From Luidia sarsii (Eukaryota > Echinodermata > Asteroidea > Paxillosida > Luidiidae), in the NCBI GenBank assembly GCA_949987565.1, contig OX465117.1, forward strand, positions 186,001 through 250,000: a stretch of DNA of 64,000 bases, given 5' to 3'. The position numbers and the translations under genes are program-made. The first letter of the stretch is position 1; each line of letters opens with the position of its first letter. Of the stretch, positions 37,001 through 49,000 are shown in pieces. The notes beneath the pieces are model-generated. The model was not told where the DNA came from, made no database searches, and saw only the letters and a list, made by a program, of their open reading frames with translations.

Positions 37001-40000
37001 GCTTAATTTCTCTGACCAGCACCCCAACAAGAGTAAGGAATAGTTGACTATTTAGAGAGGCCATTTTCTAAGGGCTGAAAATGGTAACAGCGCCGGTACG
37101 CAAAACAGGTCCCGGTCCAGTCAAAGTACTTTTGCCAATTCCTAAAGGTCCTGCTATGATGGAAACGTCAGGCCTTCCCAAATTTGGACATTTCCCTGGT
37201 AGTTTTAGTGAGTAAGCAGTTTGCAACATTTTTGCATATTAATTATCAAAATTATCCTCTTCTTTGAAATTGCTCATACCCTGAAAACAGATCACCCTTT
37301 GCATTTATATATCAAACATGCCTACCAGTGCAGTTCAATCCATTTCCAGCATATCCCGGCAAGCATTGACACTCAAGTTGTCCCATAACGGCGTGGCAAA
37401 GTGCATTGACGTCACACTGACATCCACCCCCAGCTGTGTAAAGATAGAAATAGTCACTTTAAAACAATTTCTGCCAAATAATCTGCTACCCCATGTCTCT
37501 TGCTTCTTTAAAATGCATTTGAAGTGCAATGTAACGTCGTTGACTCAAATATTACAAATAATGTACCATCGACAATTATTATTTATTTGTATTTAAATTT
37601 ACATATTCATTTCTGTGTTTTCAATTTATCAATCATCGAACATGCTTTATTTTGAAAAATTTGCAATGTTCAAGTTCTTGTTTTTTAGTTCATTTTTTCT
37701 GAGTACAGGAATAAAACTTTGCTTCGCAGATAATTTTGTTACTTTTGTCTATTGACAATTTAATTGGATCAACCGCTTCCATTTTTCCATTGTTTCACTT
37801 TCACTGTAGAGTGACAGAAACTGGCCGTCTACTGTGGTTCCTACCTTGCGGGGACGTTCGTACCTGTTTGATATCTAACAATCATTGCTTACCTTGAAAT
37901 CAGCTGTAATTGATTTGTAATTAATTTATTAAGGGAGTACAACTCTTTTTTTTTAGATTGACCTCAAAAGTAATAAATGAATTAGACATATTATTTTGTC
38001 TCAGGTGTAACATCACATGTTGATTTTACTTACTGCAATTAAGCTGATCACTGCCATCCACACAGTCTATATAGCCATCACACTGAAAGTAACTTTCTAT
38101 ACAAACGGAATGGCCACAATCAAATTCATATGAAGAACAAGTCAATTCCTCTGTAAAAACGAAAAAAGGTTCATGACATTGTTCAACAAATTGTTTTTAA
38201 TTCAGGAACTAATCATGGAAATAACGGTGTACCACTTCCAAATAAACAAACTGAAGGGATTTTAACAAGGTTAAATATCCACCTGTTCAGCGTGCAGATG
38301 ATTTGTAGAATAGCCATGGACTAATACATTTCTGCATATGGCCATTCTCTCTAAAACAGTATAGTGTTTTATTCTCAAAAAAATAAAAACGTCGCTTAAA
38401 AATGAACGATCTATAATTGTGGAAATCATTAAATTATTTCATGATTGCTTGAAGCCAACTTTGTATTTGAAGAAAACATTTGTTTTACATTCTTAGAAGT
38501 ACTTTCAAGCCAATGTAAGAAATGACATTGAAAACACATCCAGATAAACATTGCGCAATAATTACGAATTATGACAAGGAATATATCTACCCACCTGTTG
38601 CCGAAACACTAGAAATGGTAAATCTAGCGTCATGTATTTCATAGAATACAGGAGGTTTCCATTTCAGCCACATAGTATTGCCCAAAGAAAGTATATCAGG
38701 TAGTTGTGCATAATAACTCCTCTCCCATTTGAAGAAAATCCCAGTGTTAGATGTGCTATTGTTGCCATCTCCAGCCAACAGCAGAAAAGTATTATCCCGG
38801 TAATAATGATATATGTCGAAGTTGACGAAGATTCTGCGATTTTCTTCTGCGGTAATGGTCCAAACAAAGTCGTCGATTTTTGAGTTGAAACTCAATCTAG
38901 GTGGTACTGAAATGTCTACCGAGTGGCTTGCTGTAACGCTAATACTGCTCCACTCTGTAGAAGACAAAACAAATTAAGATGGTCACAAAATATGTGTAAG
39001 GTTTATCGCGATTGCAATCATGAATACCTCAAGGTAGATAATTTTTTAAAGGTTGATTATAGAAAAGTGATATCAGACGATTTTGCGTCGAGTGTTATTT
39101 ATTTTGATTTGACCAAATTGGCAAACGAATTTTCAAAAATTACTGAGCAATTACACTGTTTTACTCTTTGGATAGGCCATTACTTTGATATATCTCGCAC
39201 CTAAGAACGGACAAGCTGAGACCAGGAATCTGTGCTCATACAAACGATTTTACCGGCCCTTTGATGAATGTTTGAAGTTAATCCCATTTCAATATCACTT
39301 TTAATGAAATTGTGGTGAGTAGATTTACCGCAATCCATCTCATCTCGCCCATCGTAGCAGTCCACGACGTAATCACACCTCCATGTCGCATCAATGCAAA
39401 CTGAATGGCCGCAGTCAAACTCATTCTGAAGACACGTCAGGTTCTCTGAAAGAAAACGATAAAATATTCAGTGTTTACTTCTTCGTTATTCTCCCTTGCC
39501 TCCCATGTTTATCTTCTATTCCTCTCTCATTTCTACCCATCTCATAACCAATATCTTTTCCTCCGACCTTCCCTTCCCCATCCATCCATTCCCTTTCTGA
39601 ACATTACTTTGACAGCTTTGCTCACGGTTTTACAAACGCAAACGGTATGTCTGTAATGAATGCTGTTAATAAAAAAAATCCCGTTTTGATGCTAAATTAT
39701 GCTGTATGGAAGGATGGTGCCATCAGTAGCCTGACGTAATAGGTTCGGCCGATGTCATATGAGACTTTTCATTTTTGCGAATTGATACGTAAGGTTAAAA
39801 GAGATTGCTGTCCCCGACTGAAGTTTGTATAAAGTGAAAGGCCTACCTGTCATTGAAAAACTTGAAATGAACAGAGAATATCTTTGTGATTCCCATGTGG
39901 TGCGATTCCATTTTATCCACATCGTATTTCCGTCTGAAAGAAGATCAGGTGGAGTGTATCCCTTGTCCCACTTGAAGAAAATGCTACTTTCAGATGAGCT

Positions 40001-43000
40001 ATCATTACCATCACCAACCAGGTGCAAGTCTTCTGTATAGTCATCGTTTGTGATGTAATCGGGTGAAAAATGTAGCAATATCTTCCGATCATCGTCCGTG
40101 TGAATATTCCAAGTAAAATTTAGTCTTCTTGGATAACGCCATATATATATGTCCGCTGGAAATAACTGAATTGTTCCATTCGCTGCAAATACTCCGACGT
40201 TATTCCAATCTGTTAATGAAAACCATAAACATGTTGTAAATAGGCTGATTCTTTTCGTACAATGTGACAGTGCTTTGTTTGAAATTTTGCAAACAATATG
40301 CAACCATATTTTGATTATTTCTCTCCAATTCTTTCTACTTTACATTTGACATTTTAAAATACATTTTTCCGACACCCCATGCTGAGTACTCGTGTATTAA
40401 AACAAATGATCAAATAAGCAGTAAGCCCTTGTCTTTGACAATTCCAACTTTCTTTGATTTTTGAATCGTTTACATGTTCTCAGTCATTGTTCTTGCCCAT
40501 AGTTTTATTGTAGATTTCAGCGGAGACACCCCAGCGCTGTTACATTAAATCAGAGGAACTGCGATTGTTTTTTCCCTTTTCAATAACTTAATCGAAATCT
40601 ACCCTGACGGTTTGCTGAGACCATAAGGAATTTCTCGAAAATTCCCCGGGGATTTCGATCTTGCTATTCACACAACCGAAGAAATCCCCGAGGATAAGGT
40701 TTTTCCCGGGGAATGTTCACCCTTGCTCGGGGGTAGGGTAGAAGGAGAAAACACCGGGGTTTTACGATTTCCACGGGGAAATAGTATCCCCGGGAGGTGG
40801 GTCCAGAGATGTGTCCAGTGTGAATGGTTACTGTGGTGTTGGTGGGGTAACAAATCCCCGGGATTGCACGGGCATTCAATCCCTGGGATTCGCCCTGATC
40901 GAAACGTCAGGCCCTCCTTATCATAAAGTATTTGCATATTGTTTTTTTAGTTCCAGTAAGCAGTAAGCAATATTTTTGTATATTGCACTAACATTACTAT
41001 GAAGTTACAAATTCTATAATTTTTACCACAATCTATCTCATCTCTTTCATCGTAGCAGTCCGCGACGTAATCACACCTCCACCTTTCATCGATGCAGACT
41101 GAATGGCCGCAGTCAAACTCATTCTGAAGACACGCCAGGTTCTCTGAATATAAGTGAGGTAGACAATCAACATCAATTTTTACTTAAAGATGCACTTTTA
41201 GGCAATATCCCTTTCGCCATTTCCAGTGACTATCAACCTTCCTCAAACTTGATCGATGTGGTGTACGTCAAAGCAACGAAAATAAAAGCACAACAAATTA
41301 AGACTTTTTGTCTCTGCAAAGAAAATAATTATAGGGTTAAGCTACATTTTACTTCAATAGCAATTTACCTACCAGAAATTTCAACGCTAGTAGCAGACAA
41401 GGCGAACTTTGCACTAGTATACCCATACCAATACCAGTCTGAAATTGAACACATACAGTTAATGTTATTTTTGACGTTGTACCCTTCCCCTCGGACCTCT
41501 CATATTTTCTTTTCCTCCCTTTTCCCCTTCCCAGACGATCTTTCCATCTTCACCTTTGTCTGAACTCTTTTTTCTTTCTTTTCGACACTTTTATTCCCTA
41601 ATATAATGTATGCACTATTCTGCTATTTCCCACTAGATCCTTTGCACAGTTTCCAAGATTGACAAAAAACAAGAGTAATCAAAAGCTAACGATGCAAAAT
41701 GATTGTTAGCAGGTCGACGTCAGTATTGCTTAAAGTTTGTACAAGCGGCAGGATTCACCAAACAGAACGCAGCATCTCACATGATTGGCAAACGTCAAGA
41801 GCCAAATTTCAGCTGAATTTGAATTTGGTAGACCAACCTATTCATGGACGAGGAGGGTTGACTTTTCGCGAGGCGATTGTAAGGCCCTGCCCTCAACACT
41901 GTAAGTTATGAGGATAATTTTAAAAAGACCTTAAATAATCTGTTGCTTACCTGTTGCGCAATCACACTGGCAGGTTTGACATTGACGAACAAGCAAGTTT
42001 GCTATGACCCTTTCTAAGGCGTATGGTAGGTTTACCATGGAATGATACATACGGTGACGAAGTAGTTCGGGTCCGCCTATTCATTTGACTTAGCCCAATA
42101 AGACGAAAGATTTTGTAAGAATGAGATAAAACTGTGAGCACGATTAATGCAAACCTGCCAGTGTTCGCAAGAATGACTCATTCGCAAGAAAGTACCGTAC
42201 TGTTCCACTGCTCAATGTGCCCAATTATATTTTACTTAGAGTGTAATCCTATGAAAACTATTATAATATCTCAAATCTCATTCATAAGCTGGAAAAATAA
42301 TTAAATGTTTTTTTTGTTGAGCACACACCAATTACAGTCGCCTCGGGAAAGGTAAACCCTCCCTCTCCATGAATAGGCTGGTCTACCTGAGTGTTCAATC
42401 TCGGCTGAAATTTACCTCTTGACGAATACAATCATGCAAAATGCTGCGGCGAATTGACAAACCCTACCGACTGTGCAATTCTACTGTTTTTGTAATTCTA
42501 AAAAACGTCCATGAAATAATAACCCAATACTCTGAGTTCAGCAAAATCTTTACTTTAGAATAAATGTCTTCAGCCAGGTCGGTGGTCAGTTAGGTTTAAT
42601 GGCATCGGTCAGGAGTCGGTGGTCAAACAAAAACCCGCTAAATTATGACAACACTTTGGATATGAACATAATTGTAGTTTTGGAACTCGCTTACTTCGAG
42701 GACCTGGCGTAAACCTGAGCCACATAACATTTCCATCGGACATTATGTCAGGTGGCAGTCTTGTCCAACTCCACCCAAAGAACATGTTCTCTGTGCTGAC
42801 GTTGCCGTCTCCAGCCTTTAGAATATCAACTTGGTACTCGGTCCGAAAATAAGAGAACATGATATTTATCTTGTGGTTCTCCAAAGTCTCTATGATCCAC
42901 GTTATGTCCTGATCGCTGGGGTGGCTCCTCGTTGGATATCCTGTTGATGCAATTTCTGCTGTTTCACTTTGACGGAGGAAGATGTAGCGAGTTGCAGCTA

Positions 43001-46000
43001 TAAAACAAAAGTGAAATAAACAACGGCTTATCCTGTTTCTGGAGTAGACTAAGTAGGGGAAAGCGGTTGAAAGCGCTTGGAAATGGGATGAGAAAGCGAG
43101 CAAGCTGGATACAAAACTAATACTTGAGGCGAGTAATCGCCAGTAAAAAACCAATTGGATGGAGAAAGAAATCCGTAACTCTGTCATCCCATTCCCATGA
43201 AAAGAGTCCCTTTTTTCATCTATTCATCATAATCCATTTTTAGTACCTCGCCTGCCTCCGGCATTAGTTGAGCTGAGCCCTTCTTCTAAACGTTAATTTT
43301 ACTTCCAGAACCAACACTGAGAAATCATGGCAAGGCTACACTGTTAAGCTCAAGACAATAGTGTACGCCATCAAGCTGCAGTAGGAGCAGCAGTTTGGTT
43401 TTACAAGCTTTTACCCATAGCAGCTGTCACTCCACGATCGCGCCCTCCTTTCCATTTAGATGCAAACAACCAATTGCCTGTTACATAAGTTCGAGGATCT
43501 TATAAATTGGATACAGTTTTTAATTTAAGTCAAACACTCTGACAGGAAACATTTGTTTGTGATCTCAGATGGTCCAAATAAAAATTGGCCATTCCAAAAC
43601 GGTAGTGTGCAGCAGCTTGTAGTATAAGACAAATAGAGTGAAACACGTCTTCAAAAGTAGCTCACTGCATTGCGGACTTAACTGAAGATCCATGTCCACC
43701 AGGTGGGAAGCAATCAAGCGATACGCTTTAAATTAAAGTTTTAAATAACTAACATGTCTTGTTTTGCCTGCATCTTAAAGACTCAGCAGTGAATCACTTT
43801 TGTAGTCAAGATCATCATTAGCGTCATTGTCTACAAATGTTTGCATGAACATTGAAGGTCTGCGTGCCTACCCTCAGACTTATCGTCTTACCACATTCTT
43901 GCTCATCGCTGCCATCCAAGCAGTCCGTTACATCGTCACACAACCATGCACCGCTTATACAGACTGAATGCCCACAATCATATTCACCAGGAGAACACGT
44001 CAGTGTCTCTGTGAGGGGTAAATGACACATAAAAAGACATTGTTAAATCATTGATAACTTTGCCATAGAACAGATGGCATTTGGGTTATGTAAGACATTC
44101 GATGTTTTGTTATTTATTATATATATATAATATATTGCGTTAGGGCTGGTAAACTGTCGCTAAGTTTACCAAAAAATCATTTGAGTTGCTGTACATACTT
44201 TAACATTATAATCGCACCCGCCGTTAACCGATAATGGCACAAGTTCGCCAAATTGATTTAAGCATTTTTTTTTCGACAGAGGTAAACACCAGATATCTAT
44301 TAAAATCTGCTATTTAAAAAACAGTTAGATTATATTTACCTGTAATCGGGACACTTGAAACGGAGATTATAAAAGTATCAGAATAGTAATAGCGATACCG
44401 CGGGGGTAGTTGCAATTTCAGCCACATAGTACTTCCTGCTGAGAGTAGATCGGGTGGCTTGCGTCTCCCTTCCCATCTTTGGAAAATGCCATTGTCCGTT
44501 GAACTGTCATTACCGTCACCAGCCCAGACATTAAGATATCCGTGGTTATGATGCTCATATGTGAAGTTAAGAAAGATTTTTCTGTCTTCTCCTGTCTGTA
44601 TTATGTACGTAAACTGCTTGTTGAGCGGATAGCTCAACAGGTCATATGGCTGCGAAATATTAATTGTTTCGGTTGCTGCAGATACTTGTATTTGTTTCCA
44701 CTCTATTAAAAAAAAAACAACAAAACTGTCGATGGTTAAAAAAATTAAACATTTGTTATTCAATAATATCTAAAGAAATTAACTTTTGAAAAAAATGGCA
44801 AAACTTTGACTTGACCGCGACTTGAACCCGAGACCTCTGGATTAACTTTTAAAACAATGTTAAACAGTTATTATTGCACTCTGCTTCTTTTTTCATTTAG
44901 ATATGGATGACATTAAAACATTTTCACATTTACCACAATCTATCTCATCTCGTCCATCATAGCAGTCTTCAATGTAATCACATATCCATGACGAATTGAT
45001 GCAAACTGAATGACCGCAGTCGAATTCATTCTGAAGACAAGTAATGGTCTCTGAAAGTAAACGGGTGAAGATAATCAAGCTGACCTCCTTAGGAACATTT
45101 GATCTGGTCAAAATATTATCAAAATAGTTGTTGTGTGCACAGGATCAATGTATGCCTTGCAAACAGGCTACAAGGCAACGCCGTTACTTTCATATAATGT
45201 ACATACCGGAGGCTTCAATGCTGATAGCAGATAACAAAAAACCCGGCCTATGATCTGACCACGGCAGATACCCTGAATGTGAAAAAATGGGAGATATCAG
45301 GATGAACTTGGAAATTATATTCCTATCAAGGACTGTACCTACAAAGTATCGATCATGTTCTCTATTTATCTTTACATCGATCTTCCTCTACATTTCTCTT
45401 TTTTTCTCTTAAGTCCCATATCTCTCTCTTCTTCCCCTCTTCCTCTCGTCAGCTGTCTGACACATTTTCAAAAAAAGGAATCAATGCACCTACCGATATT
45501 ATAATCTCCATATCCACCAGGCTCAAACTTGAGCCACATAACATTTCCGACGGAAATTATGTCAGGTGGTGGTCTTCTCCAGCTCCATTCAAAGAACGTG
45601 TTCTCTGTGCTGACGTTGCTATCTCCAGCCTTCAAAGTGTCTATACGATATCTGGTGAGGAAGCCGAGGAAGGTTACGCGAAGTTTGCGTCCCTCATCAG
45701 TGCTGATGATCCACGTTATATCCAGATAACGGTTATAGTTGTCAGTTGGAAATCCGTTCGATGCAAGTTGGGCCGTTTCATTTTGGTTGATGTAAATATT
45801 TCGACTTTTTTCTGTAAAATGAAATACATATTCTGGTCGTGAACAAGTATCTACAATACAATTACAGGAATTTAAATGTTTTATCTGGAAATGATTAATA
45901 AAGATCTCTTATATCATTTAGAATGATCATTTTTGAAGTTTGGCAACCTGATAAATTAGAAGTTCGAACAATTTTGAATGAGTCACATTTCCTTTATTTA

Positions 46001-49000
46001 ATTAACTAAAAACCAAAGATCATCTACTTTGTGTTCTTCCCGAACTGCAGCTGTACCCAGATTGACGACAATTTATTGTTTTGCTTTCAATGGTTAAATG
46101 CTCCTGACTGGCGCACACATACCCCGGCAAAGACTTACTGACTATAATGGGAAGACCGCCTTCCAAGCTTAGATGGTGAGACCGCTGATACGTAATTGCA
46201 GATGTCTGGGGTTCAGGTTGAAATTATTCTAAGGTTCCAAGTAATTTTTTTCTATATGTTTCTGTCTTAAAATGATCGTGTAAAAGCTTGCTGCTGATGT
46301 TTTTTATGAACCATAATTATGTAGCACAGATCAACTTTAATTTGGAAATATGGTATTTGTTAAAGTTTTTAAAAGAGAGAACAACATCGCATTAAATATC
46401 GCTTTGTGATTTCCAAACACGGTCAAATGTTGCCGATATTTGGGATCAGCAGAAAAATGTATCTTACCACATTCTTGTTCATCGCTGCCATCCACACAGT
46501 CCCTTTCATAGTCACAGATCCAAGCACTGCTTAAGCAGACTGAATGTCCACAATCGAAGTCACCAGGAGAACACGTCAAGGTCTCTGTGACAGATAGATT
46601 GAACCAATGAAGTCATTGCTAGATATATAAATACATCATGCATCGCTGTCGTTCAGGTTAAAGAACTTTTTACGACAGGTGTATAATGTATTTGCAATGG
46701 GCTGTTTGTAAAATCCGCAAAGCATCTGTTTGCATCTGATGAAGAGATTTTTTCTAAAAAGCTTTTGCAAACTAGTTAGTTTGAAAGTGCTATTCTTAGG
46801 GTACTATTTTTCAGCAGTTAGGGTAATCTTTAGTCCAACTGTACTCATATCTTAAAGCATGATCCATCATGATGAACAAAATAATAGTGATGTTTTATAC
46901 GAAGCCTGGGTTTTGATACATCTGATAAACGTTGGGAAATATGGGACAAACGAGGTCTGTGAACTCTTCATCTACGTTAATGCATGACGAACTTTCTGTG
47001 GAAAGTTTAATAATCTTAACATTTAGTGGGCCTGACGTTTCGATCCTAGCAGGACCTTTCTCAAAGGCAGAGGGCCTCTGCCTTTGAGAAAGGTCCTGCT
47101 AGGATCGAAACGTCAGGCCCACTAAATTTTAAGATTTGCATTTTGGTAATCTTAGTCAGTAAGCAGTTTGCAACATTTTTGTATATTATCAATGAAAGTT
47201 TAATAAATTCGTTTGAAAGGTCATTGGGCAGGTCATTTGTCAAATTATCGTCAATGTTTCGCTATTCCATTCCCTTACCTATCAACCGGGGATTTAGTTA
47301 TTTAAATAATTTATATTTACAGCAACTTACAGAACACGTTTTTACTTTTTTAGAAAATTCGTAGGTGATTTTAAAGAAGTTTGCTTCACTTTTTCAGTTG
47401 CTAGATGGTATGATTGCATGAATAAAATCATTTAACAAACCTGTACAAATTTCAGTACCTGTACGTACCTGTCAATGGAACGCTGGAAGCATTGAGACTG
47501 AAACTGTTCACTGAAAATATGTAACCCGACGATCGATAAAATGATCGAAACCACATTTCATTTCCTGCGGACAATAGATCAGGTGGGCTCCTCAGACCAT
47601 TACTAACGAAGAACTGGTTCAAAGAGGTGTCATTGCCGTCCCCAGCAGTGAATTCACCGTTACTGTCTGCTTCAAAGCTAGAGAATCTGATCAGAATCTT
47701 TCTATTCTCTTCTGTAGTCAAAACCCATCTGACGTCGTGGGTGTTTTGGGATCTGGATATGGAGGCGGGAACATTGGATGCAATGGACACTTGATGTTCT
47801 TGGTCTGAAGGAAAACAGAAAATGGGATCACTTTATCCGGTTGCTAAAATGCTGGTCTTTTGAATGTGTTTGTATGAATGTATATACGATGAAGACAAAT
47901 GTATTGGTTAAAAAGATACCGTCGGAGTGCTGTTGGTGAAAAAACATCGGTAAAACATTGGAAATCGATAATCAATAACCATTATCTTACCGCAATCAAG
48001 ATGATCGCTGGCATCGAAACAATCCACTCTATAGTCACAGAACCAGGCATCGTTTATACAGACCGAGTGACCACAATCAAATTCCTCAGAGGAGCACGTC
48101 AAAGTCTCTGTGAATGGAAAATGACAAGGCAAAGATTCTAAGAGCTGTATATTGGTTGCTATCTAAATGATTGATCATTTTAATTTAAATTTAAGTTTTC
48201 GCTTTCCTCCCTCTACTTTGTGTAAGATAAAGTTCAAATGTAGCACCATCTTTTCCGTTACACGATAAGATTTTTTTTATAAAGGTCTTACTTAAGGTTA
48301 TTTACCTGTAGATGGGACACTTGTTGCCGTCACAGCAGTGTCACGCCATGCCCACCAATCCCATCGCAGATTTGCCATTCGAATCCACATTTCATTTCCT
48401 GTGGATAGCAGATCAGGTGGCTCTCTCTCACCACTCCACATGAAGAACTGATTCAAAGAAGTGTCATTGCCATCACCTGCTGATAATTCCCCCACACGGT
48501 CGTTACCATTCCATTGGAAGCCAATGAGGATTTTACAATTCTCCTTTGTTGTAATAATCCAGGTTGTGTCTTGGAATTCGTCGATCTCAAAAGTATCATT
48601 TGTCAAAATGTAAAGATGATACCTTTGGTCTGAAAAATAAATGAAAATATCTACCAGGTTTCCTCTAAATAAGTTTGAACAAACAATTATTATTCACGCT
48701 GTTATTCTTTAGATCGGAGACTTATAAATGCATGTACTTGTTGCTTTTCTCCCCAGTAAGAAAGAATACAAGGGCATGAAGTAAATAAGCATACACAATT
48801 AAGCATTTTTTGGAGTAAACCTTTTACTTTCGAAAAGTGTTCTGCTAGGATCGTAATGTCAGGCACTCCTAAAGTGTTGCATTTTTGTCATTTTAGTCAC
48901 TAAGCAAGAAGCAGATTTTGCATATCACTCTAGTCCTTTTCATAAACTGTTAGTGGTCTGAATAAACTAAATTATTTCTTTTTCTAAAAGCTTAATGTCG

